Source: Hyphomicrobiales bacterium (lineage in GTDB: Bacteria > Pseudomonadota > Alphaproteobacteria > Rhizobiales > UBA4765). From it: DNA of 12,345 bases. The notes below the pieces were generated by a model. That model made no database searches, was not told the origin of the DNA, and saw only the letters and a program-made list of their open reading frames with translations. Shown piece after piece: positions 1 through 6,144 of this stretch; positions within the stretch are counted from its first letter, which is position 1; each line of letters opens with the position of its first letter. Location: assembly GCA_027487195.1 (NCBI GenBank), contig JAIYEB010000382.1, positions 1-12,345 of the forward strand, written 5' to 3'. Both the position numbers and the translations under genes were made by a program.

Positions 1-420
1 GTGATCGCCATGTTTCTTCCCTCCTTCTTCACCGGTCAGTTGATCCAACGCTATGGCGTGAACAAGATCATCGGGCTCGGGATGATCATCCTCGCGCTTT
101 GTGCGGTTGTCGCCATGTCGGGCATCAGCATTGCGCATTTCTGGATTGCGCTTGTCCTGCTCGGAGTTGGCTGGAATTTTGCCTACATTGGCGCAACGAC
201 CATGGTCAGCGGGCTTCATACGCCGTCAGAGCGCGGCAAGGTCCAGGGCCTGAACGACAGTCTGGTTTTTGGCCTTGTATCGCTGGCGTCGCTTGCCGCG
301 GGCATTCTTCAGAATACTGCGGGATGGACGTTGCTCAACGCCATGGTGTTGCCTTTGGTCGCTCTGGCGCTCCTGTCGTTGTTCTGGCTGTCACGCCAAC
401 CGCGGCTGGCTTCCGGCTGA
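1..420 (+). CDS. MFS transporter, C-terminal part (5' end outside window)
   Basis: The 139 visible residues are the C-terminal portion of a major facilitator superfamily permease of the inner membrane. About four hydrophobic segments can be seen, at roughly residues 22-44, 47-66, 87-102 and 111-130. Between them lies a loop with TPSERGKVQGLNDSLVFG, which matches the 'R-x-x-x-Q-G-x-N-D' loop found before TM11 in this MFS group. The reading frame is open at base 1, so the GTG there is probably internal and the N-terminal two thirds lie upstream. The substrate cannot be told. The gene ends 238 bp before hppA on the same strand with no visible terminator between them. The family is clear, the specificity unknown. 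Confidence 0.85.
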   Translation: MIAMFLPSFFTGQLIQRYGVNKIIGLGMIILALCAVVAMSGISIAHFWIALVLLGVGWNFAYIGATTMVSGLHTPSERGKVQGLNDSLVFGLVSLASLAAGILQNTAGWTLLNAMVLPLVALALLSLFWLSRQPRLASG

Positions 421-658
421 GCGCCTCATCTCGGGGCGAATTGGCGTGGAACAGCTGCGCGCCCGCGCGGCTCATGGACAGACTGGCAGAGCGCACGCGC
501 CGGCGTTTACCATTTCCACACCAAACATTGCACTTCGTCACCGTATTTGGCACAAGCCACTGGACTCCGGTTGGCGTGGGCCACGGGGGAACCGCGCAAA
601 GAGCCGTCACGGCCGCCGGTTTCGGACCCGCGCCTCGCACTTTTGAGGGGAAGACCCA
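421..658 (+). promoter_or_regulatory. Leader region of hppA, with Shine-Dalgarno at 645-650
   Basis: This is 238 bp between the MFS stop and hppA. A GAGGGG at 645-650 lies 8 nt before the hppA ATG and fixes that start. The hppA promoter should be here, but I found no convincing -35/-10 pair. The open frames that cross it lack an N-terminus, a ribosome-binding site and protein-like composition, so I see no gene in it. Confidence 0.5.
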
Positions 659-2818
659 ATGACTATGGCCTTATGGCTTATTCTCGCCTGCGGTGTCGCG
701 GCGATCATCTATGGCATCATCACCATTCAGGCAGTGATGCGCTCAGACGCGGGTTCGCCGCGCATGCAGGAAATCGCAGCGGCCATTCAGGAAGGCGCCA
801 GCGCCTATCTGCGTCGCCAGTACATCACCATTGCCGTTGTAGGCGTGGTCATTTTCGCCCTGGCCTGGGTGCTGCTCGGTCGCTGGTCGGCGTTCGGCTT
901 CCTGATCGGCTCCGTGCTCTCGGGCGCTGCTGGTTTCATCGGCATGCACGTCTCGGTCCGCGCCAACGTGCGCACGGCCCAGGCAGCCTCGCAGTCGCTC
1001 GCTGGCGGCCTTGATATCGCCTTCAAGTCCGGTGCGGTCACGGGCATGCTCGTTGCCGGCCTCGCGCTCCTGGGTGTTGCGGCCTACTTCATGCTGCTCC
1101 TCAACCTCGGCTTTGCTGCACAGAGCCGCACGGTCATCGACGCGCTTGTGTCGCTCGGCTTTGGCGCCTCGCTGATTTCAATCTTTGCGCGTCTTGGCGG
1201 CGGCATCTTCACCAAGGGTGCGGATGTGGGCGCCGATCTCGTCGGCAAGGTGGAAGCAGGCATTCCCGAAGATGACCCGCGCAACCCCGCAACGATTGCC
1301 GACAACGTCGGTGACAACGTTGGTGATTGCGCCGGCATGGCAGCCGATCTGTTCGAAACCTACGCGGTGACTGCGGTCGCCACCATGGTTCTGGGCGCGA
1401 TCTTCTTTGTGGCCCAGCCGGCGGCCCTGATGGCCTCGATGGTCTATCCGCTGGCGATCTGCGCCGTGTGCATCCTGACCTCGATTGCCGGCACCTACTT
1501 CGTGAAGCTCGGTGCCGACAACTCGATCATGGGCGCGCTCTACAAGGGCCTGATCGCCACTGGCGTCCTGTCCGTGTTTGGCCTGGCGCTTGCCACCCAT
1601 TTCGTCACGGGCTGGGGTTCGATTGGTACGGTTCAGGGCCTGAGCATCACGGGGACGAACCTGTTCCTGTGCGGTCTCGTCGGTCTTGCCGTAACAGGCC
1701 TGATCGTCTGGATCACCGAGTACTACACCGGCATCGGCTATCGTCCGGTGACGTCGATCAGCCAGGCCTCGGTGACGGGCCATGGCACGAACGTGATCCA
1801 GGGCCTCGCTGTCTCGCTTGAATCGACCGCGCTTCCCACCATCGTGATCGTCGCCGGCATCATCGCCACCTTCTCGCTGGGTGGCCTGTACGGCACTGCG
1901 ATTGCTGCAACCACCATGCTCGGCCTTGCCGGCATGATCGTCGCGCTCGACGCTTTTGGCCCTGTCACCGACAACGCCGGTGGCATTGCCGAAATGGCGG
2001 GCCTGCCCAAGGAAGTGCGCAAGTCGACCGATGCGCTCGACGCTGTCGGCAACACCACGAAGGCTGTTACCAAGGGCTATGCCATTGGTTCGGCTGGTCT
2101 TGGTGCGCTCGTCCTGTTCGCTGCCTACTCCTATGACCTGCAGTACTTCATGGCAGAGGCGAACAAGGCCGGCTCAACGAGCTATGGCTACTTCAAGGGC
2201 CTGACATCGATCGACTTCTCGCTGTCAAACCCCTACGTCGTGGTTGGCCTTCTGCTCGGTGGTCTCGTGCCATTCCTGTTTGGCGGCATCGCCATGACAG
2301 CGGTTGGCCGCGCTGCCGGCTCGGTCGTTGTTGAAGTCCGTCGCCAGTTCAAGGAAATGCCCGGCATCATGCAGGGCACGCAGAAGCCGGACTATGGTCG
2401 CGCCGTGGACATGCTGACGAAGTCGGCGATCCGCGAAATGATCGTTCCTTCGCTTCTGCCCGTGCTGGCGCCGATCGTGACCTTCCTCCTCGTGCTGCTG
2501 ATTGCTGGCAAGGCCCAGGCCTTTGCAGCCGTTGGTGCCATGTTGCTCGGTGTGATCGTGACCGGCCTGTTCGTGGCCATCTCGATGACGTCCGGCGGTG
2601 GCGCATGGGACAACGCCAAGAAGTCGTTTGAAGATGGCTTTGTCGACAGCGATGGCGTCAAGCACTTCAAGGGTTCGGATGCGCACAAGGCTTCCGTCAC
2701 CGGCGACACTGTCGGCGACCCCTACAAGGACACGGCAGGACCTGCCGTGAACCCGGCGATCAAGATCACCAACATCGTGGCGCTCCTGCTGCTTGCGGTG
2801 CTGGCGAACTTCAGCTGA
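659..2818 (+). CDS. hppA: K+-independent proton-pumping membrane pyrophosphatase
   Basis: HppA hydrolyses pyrophosphate in the cytoplasm and uses the energy to move H+ across the inner membrane. The 719 residues match the family's usual length, and about 16 hydrophobic segments are visible. The substrate-site motifs are present in order: KGADVGADLVGKVE from K186; DDPRNPATIADNVGDNVGD in the next loop; and GDTVGDPYKDTAGPAVNP near the C-terminus. The residue that sets cation dependence in the family is a lysine here (GNTTKAVTKG, K468, followed by T471), where K+-dependent enzymes have Ala. This predicts a K+-independent H+ pump. The ATG is supported by GAGGGG 8 nt upstream. The gene stands alone and ends at a strong terminator. 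It fits growth strategies that save energy by recovering PPi. Confidence 0.97.
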   Translation: MTMALWLILACGVAAIIYGIITIQAVMRSDAGSPRMQEIAAAIQEGASAYLRRQYITIAVVGVVIFALAWVLLGRWSAFGFLIGSVLSGAAGFIGMHVSVRANVRTAQAASQSLAGGLDIAFKSGAVTGMLVAGLALLGVAAYFMLLLNLGFAAQSRTVIDALVSLGFGASLISIFARLGGGIFTKGADVGADLVGKVEAGIPEDDPRNPATIADNVGDNVGDCAGMAADLFETYAVTAVATMVLGAIFFVAQPAALMASMVYPLAICAVCILTSIAGTYFVKLGADNSIMGALYKGLIATGVLSVFGLALATHFVTGWGSIGTVQGLSITGTNLFLCGLVGLAVTGLIVWITEYYTGIGYRPVTSISQASVTGHGTNVIQGLAVSLESTALPTIVIVAGIIATFSLGGLYGTAIAATTMLGLAGMIVALDAFGPVTDNAGGIAEMAGLPKEVRKSTDALDAVGNTTKAVTKGYAIGSAGLGALVLFAAYSYDLQYFMAEANKAGSTSYGYFKGLTSIDFSLSNPYVVVGLLLGGLVPFLFGGIAMTAVGRAAGSVVVEVRRQFKEMPGIMQGTQKPDYGRAVDMLTKSAIREMIVPSLLPVLAPIVTFLLVLLIAGKAQAFAAVGAMLLGVIVTGLFVAISMTSGGGAWDNAKKSFEDGFVDSDGVKHFKGSDAHKASVTGDTVGDPYKDTAGPAVNPAIKITNIVALLLLAVLANFS

Positions 2819-2840
2819 ACCGGGGCTAGACCCTAAACGC

Positions 2841-2870
2841 AAAACCCCGCCGGGCGACCGGCGGGGTTTT
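2841..2870. terminator. Bidirectional Rho-independent terminator
   Basis: A perfect 13-bp stem (AAAACCCCGCCGG at 2841-2853 and its complement at 2858-2870) closes a GCGA loop of the GNRA type. It has a T run on the plus strand and the matching A run on the other, so it can end transcripts from both sides. It lies 22 bp after the hppA stop and 30 bp after the stop of the convergent methyltransferase gene. Confidence 0.95.
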
Positions 2871-2900
2871 TGTGTTGGGTTCCAGATGAGGCGATGACAA

Positions 2901-3689
2901 TCAGCCGGGCACGGCGAACACATCGACATGGCCAACCATCATCGAAGCGCCTGCGGAAAGCTTTGACAGCCGCCGCGTGAGCCAGCGGTCAATCTCAAGG
3001 CCCGGGACATCACCAAGCTCGTGGGCGGCGAAGGCCCAGCCCTTCAGGATCTCGGTCTGCATGGCGATATCTGAGGCTGAGAGCACCCAATCGGACTGGC
3101 CGGACACCACGCGAAACCCGGCAGCTTCAAAAGCGCGGATTGTGGCCTCAGCTGCCGTTGGTCCAAGCGCTGGCCCAAGCCCCTTGTCACGACGCTGATG
3201 GCGATTGACGCCAGCAACGATGACTTCATCAAACATGTCCTCAGGGCTCATGGACGCGCGCCCATCATAGGACAGCGCCGCATAGACCGGCAGCGATCGC
3301 GCCTTCAGGGTTGCCACAAAACGCGCAAGCCAGGCCTCGCCCACAAGGTCGAGAAAGGCCGAGGTCGAGACGAGATCGCAGACATCGCCATAGGCACTGG
3401 CAAGATCGTGATCGAGATCAACCTCAGCCGTATCGGTCACGACATCCGGTTCCAGCGCCTTTGCAACAGCCAGGAGCTTTGGATCATTATCGACCAGACG
3501 CCACGACCGCGCGGACGGCAGGACCGGCCGAACGGCGCGGATGGTCGATCCCGCACCGCAGGCAAGATCGGTCACGCGGACAAGATCGCGCCCGGCAAAG
3601 TGTGCAGCGACCGCCGCCAGCACGTCGGAGTTGCGCGCGCTGTGATCGGCGGGTTCACGCAGGCGTAGCCAGTCGGCAGAAAAGCTCAT
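2901..3689 (-). CDS. Class I SAM-dependent methyltransferase (last gene of four-gene operon)
   Basis: This 262-aa soluble protein has a Rossmann methyltransferase core. Motif I is VTDLACGAGS (D41, G45, G47), and the acidic end of beta-2 is in RLVDNDP (D67, D69), where SAM ribose would bind. No family-specific acceptor motif is recognised, so the substrate is unknown. Its ATG overlaps the glycosyltransferase stop as ATGA (3686-3689), and AGGAG at 3696-3700 sits 6 nt before the start, so it is likely translationally coupled. Position in the operon suggests that it methylates a product or intermediate shared with the PTPS-like, dehydrogenase and glycosyltransferase genes. That is inference from gene order only. 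Confidence 0.85.
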   Translation of the reverse strand: MSFSADWLRLREPADHSARNSDVLAAVAAHFAGRDLVRVTDLACGAGSTIRAVRPVLPSARSWRLVDNDPKLLAVAKALEPDVVTDTAEVDLDHDLASAYGDVCDLVSTSAFLDLVGEAWLARFVATLKARSLPVYAALSYDGRASMSPEDMFDEVIVAGVNRHQRRDKGLGPALGPTAAEATIRAFEAAGFRVVSGQSDWVLSASDIAMQTEILKGWAFAAHELGDVPGLEIDRWLTRRLSKLSAGASMMVGHVDVFAVPG

Positions 3690-4735
3690 GTCAGGCTCCT
3701 GACAAGGTCGGCAATCTTCCTGGCGCTAGCATCCCAGGTGGGCAAATCCTTGGCGCCTTCGCGTGCAGCCGTCGCCATGCCTGCGCGCATGTCAGGGTCG
3801 GCGACCAAAGCCTCAAGCGCATTGGCCAGCGCGCCCGTGTCGCCAGGCGCAACCAGAAGACCTGCCGCCTTGGGCACGGTCTGCACGGTTGCACCGCCCG
3901 TTGTGCCGACGACCGGCAGGCCGCGCGCAATCGCCTCGGCATAGGCCATGCCATAGCCTTCATAATCCGACGCGGAGACGAAGGCATCGGCCATGTCGTA
4001 AAGCGCTTCGAGGACGGTCCGCTCGACGGAGCCGGCCAGCAGGATCTTCTTTTGCAGCCCCTCCGCCGCAATGCGCTCGCGCAAGCGCGTGACGGTCTCG
4101 GGCGAGCGATCAAGCGCACCGACGATTGTGAGACGCCACGATGTCGCGTCGATCATCGCGAGAGCTGCGACGAGGGCCTCGAAATTCTTGCGTGGCGTAA
4201 TCGCCCCAACCGACAGGAGCGACACGACAATGTCACCGGATCCCTCGGCAAAGGCGGCCTTGTCGGTGCCGGGCTCCGCAATGGTGATACGCTCGCGCTG
4301 AACGCCGTAGTCGGCAAGAACGACATCGGATGTCATGGACGAGGTGACGATCACGGCGCGCGCAAACGACAGCGCCGCCGTCTCGCTCATCACGAGCACC
4401 TTCTTCTCCGTGTCTTCAAGACCGGATTCAAGCGCCAGCGGGTGGTGCACCAGCGCGATCAGCGGGTTGGTCTTTGAAAGCGCGGCAGCTGCTGCCGGCA
4501 ATACGCCAAGCGCCAGCCCGTCAACAATCACTGGAACTCCCTTGGGCAGGCTTGTGAGCGCAGCTGTTGCGGTTGCGCGCACGCCAGCCGTGGGCTTTGG
4601 AAAGCCTTCGCCAAGGTTCAGCACCGAAACATCGAGGCCTGACTTTTTCAGCTCCTCGATGATGCGGCGATCATAGATGAAGCCGCCCGTCAGGGTCTCG
4701 AGACTGCCGGGGACTGCAAAGATCAGGTCAGGCAA
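3686..4735 (-). CDS. GT4-family glycosyltransferase (GT-B fold), TTG start
   Basis: A 349-aa cytoplasmic glycosyltransferase of the group 1/GT4 type that would transfer a sugar from a nucleotide sugar. Visible features are the N-terminal glycine pair (GG at 17-18), HHPL at 97-100, EPGTD at 154-158, GAITPRKN at 177-184 beginning the C-terminal Rossmann domain, and the EX7E donor-site motif E259-E267 in YEGYGMAYAEA. I chose the TTG at 4735 because GAGG (4742-4745) stands 6 nt before it and the protein then begins directly with the first beta strand. The ATG at 4765 has no ribosome-binding site and would overlap the upstream gene by 38 bp. The TTG start overlaps that gene by 8 bp. Donor and acceptor are unknown. 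No EPS or LPS genes are in this operon, so a small-molecule acceptor is plausible. Confidence 0.88.
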   Translation of the reverse strand: MPDLIFAVPGSLETLTGGFIYDRRIIEELKKSGLDVSVLNLGEGFPKPTAGVRATATAALTSLPKGVPVIVDGLALGVLPAAAAALSKTNPLIALVHHPLALESGLEDTEKKVLVMSETAALSFARAVIVTSSMTSDVVLADYGVQRERITIAEPGTDKAAFAEGSGDIVVSLLSVGAITPRKNFEALVAALAMIDATSWRLTIVGALDRSPETVTRLRERIAAEGLQKKILLAGSVERTVLEALYDMADAFVSASDYEGYGMAYAEAIARGLPVVGTTGGATVQTVPKAAGLLVAPGDTGALANALEALVADPDMRAGMATAAREGAKDLPTWDASARKIADLVRSLT

Positions 4736-5129
4736 TGTCTGCCTCGTACCATGCCCGCGCCACATCGGATTCGTGCAGCGTCACGCGGATGGCTTTCAGC
4801 TCCTTGCCCGGACGGCCGAGCCCATTGGCCTTTGCGGCCTTGGCAAGACCATCAAAGATGTGGCGCGTCAGGAACTCGGTTGTGGTGTTCATGCCCTTGA
4901 AGGCCGGCACCGCATCGAGATTTTGAAACCGCAGCGGAGCCAGGATTTCGCTCAAGACATCATGCGCCCGGCCAATGTCGATGACGATCCCGTTGGCATC
5001 GAGGGTTGGCGCAATGAAGCAGGCATCGACGACAAAGGTCGCGCCATGGAGCGCCTGGGCGGGGCCGAAGACCTCGCCACGAAATGAGTGGGCAATCATG
5101 ATCCGGTCGCGGACTTCAACAGCGTGCAC
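4728..5129 (-). CDS. PTPS/QueD-fold protein with degenerate active site
   Basis: This 133-aa protein is homologous to 6-pyruvoyl-tetrahydropterin synthase and 6-carboxytetrahydropterin synthase (QueD), at the usual single-domain length. Retained features: His14 in IAHSF (first zinc His), His28 in LHG (second), N81-TTTE85 matching the family's PTSE, and E120 in VTLHES, the expected pterin-anchoring Glu. Lost features, by my hand alignment to E. coli QueD: the catalytic Cys position is Ala24, the third zinc His of HGH is Ala30, and the catalytic Asp-His pair in LDHH is replaced by R67-F68-Q69. It therefore probably does not carry out the standard PTPS or QueD reaction, but may still bind a pterin-like ligand. 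The GTG start has GGAG (5136-5139) 6 nt upstream and follows the dehydrogenase stop by 12 bp. Automatic annotation may call it queD, which I would not trust. Confidence 0.82.
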   Translation of the reverse strand: MHAVEVRDRIMIAHSFRGEVFGPAQALHGATFVVDACFIAPTLDANGIVIDIGRAHDVLSEILAPLRFQNLDAVPAFKGMNTTTEFLTRHIFDGLAKAAKANGLGRPGKELKAIRVTLHESDVARAWYEADIA

Positions 5130-5141
5130 GGTTAGCTCCGA

Positions 5142-6119
5142 TCAGTAACGGATGAGTTGGCAGAGGGCAGCGGCGCCAGGCGCCAGAACGTCCGGGAGCC
5201 GTGCCGGAAGTTCATAGAAATCGCAAGGGGCCTGTAGCAACACATCAAGGGCAGGATCATCCAGAAGCGCAATCGCGGCAGCCTTGCGGCGCGCGTAATC
5301 CCAGCGCGGGCGTCGCGACGTCGCGACCTGGCCAACCTGAGAGGAAATCAGCCTGAGCCGTCCGGCATGATACTGGGCGCCGAGCGCGACCGGGACCGTC
5401 CCCGCGCCATACCAGGACAGATCGAGCACCGTCGCCTCGTTGCCAGCGCATGACAGCGCGGTCGACAGTCCCGCGCCGGTTGCACTGGCGTGAATGACAA
5501 TGTCAGCGCCGGTGGGTGCCTTGTCGGGCAGCGCAAAGGCAACGCCCAGCGCCTTGGCAAGGGCTTCCTTCATCGGATCAATATCAACAAGCGTCACGTC
5601 AGCGCCGGGCAACCGGCCGGCAAGGCGCGCTGAAAGGGCACCCACAACACCTGCACCGACGACGACGATCCGGTCAGCCGGCCCGGCACCGGCATCCCAA
5701 AGCCCGTTCAAGGCGGTTTCCATGTTAGCCGTCAGCACAGCCCGCCTTGGATCAAGCCCGTGCGGAAGCACAGTCACAGCGCTTTCTTCCACATCGAACA
5801 CATCCTGATGGGGATGGAGCACGAAGACATTGTGCCCGACGAGCGCCGCAACGCCTGCTTCCACGCGACCGACCATGGAGTAGCCGTATTTGACAGGAAA
5901 GGGGAACGTGCCTGCCATGTGTGGGCAGCGCATGCGCTCCTGCTCGGTTTCGGGCACGCGGCCGGCGAAGACAAGGCTTTCCGTTCCCCGGCTCAAGCCG
6001 CTATAGAGTGCCCGTATCCTGACGTGCCCGTGCGCGACAGTCTCAGGCAAAGGTTCGGCCCGGATTTCGGCTGCGCCTGCCGCGACAGTCCACATGGCAC
6101 GTGCCGTCAACATCGTCAT
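5142..6119 (-). CDS. MDR-superfamily (alcohol dehydrogenase-like) oxidoreductase without zinc ligands
   Basis: This 325-aa protein belongs to the medium-chain dehydrogenase/reductase superfamily and resembles the 'zinc-binding dehydrogenase' and BchC-like branch. The N-terminal catalytic domain has SGLSRGTES (40-48), where classical enzymes have a zinc-binding Cys, and KYGYS (77-81), where they have GHE. The structural four-Cys zinc loop is also missing. The nucleotide domain has GAGVVG (155-160), and D179 at the end of beta-2 suggests NAD(H). I chose the ATG at 6119 because GGAG (6125-6128) lies 5 nt before it. The open frame runs on to 6482, but that extension is antisense to opgH and low in protein-like content. 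It is the first gene of the operon. It is likely an NAD-dependent oxidoreductase of unknown substrate. Confidence 0.83.
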   Translation of the reverse strand: MTMLTARAMWTVAAGAAEIRAEPLPETVAHGHVRIRALYSGLSRGTESLVFAGRVPETEQERMRCPHMAGTFPFPVKYGYSMVGRVEAGVAALVGHNVFVLHPHQDVFDVEESAVTVLPHGLDPRRAVLTANMETALNGLWDAGAGPADRIVVVGAGVVGALSARLAGRLPGADVTLVDIDPMKEALAKALGVAFALPDKAPTGADIVIHASATGAGLSTALSCAGNEATVLDLSWYGAGTVPVALGAQYHAGRLRLISSQVGQVATSRRPRWDYARRKAAAIALLDDPALDVLLQAPCDFYELPARLPDVLAPGAAALCQLIRY

Positions 6120-6144
6120 GTTCACTCCATTTGTCCCTGGTCCC

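Noticed and set aside
528..560. TTGCAC and TGGCAC motifs before hppA as sigma-70 or sigma-54 promoter
   Set aside because: No -10 or -12 box stands at the right spacing.
99..662. Overlapping open frames across the MFS end and the hppA leader
   Set aside because: They overlap the clear MFS reading frame, have Cys/Arg-rich shadow composition and no recognisable domain.
2225..2935. A 236-codon minus-strand frame opposite hppA
   Set aside because: It is antisense to a well-conserved pyrophosphatase, rich in His/Arg/Asp, and crosses the terminator.
3311..4477. A 388-codon open frame on the plus strand
   Set aside because: It is antisense to the GT4 and methyltransferase genes, rich in Arg/Gln/His as expected of a shadow frame in high-GC DNA, and has no domain or ribosome-binding site.
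4736..4765. ATG start at 4765 for the GT4 gene
   Set aside because: It has no Shine-Dalgarno and a long overlap, whereas the TTG at 4735 has GAGG at 6 nt spacing and begins with the first beta strand.
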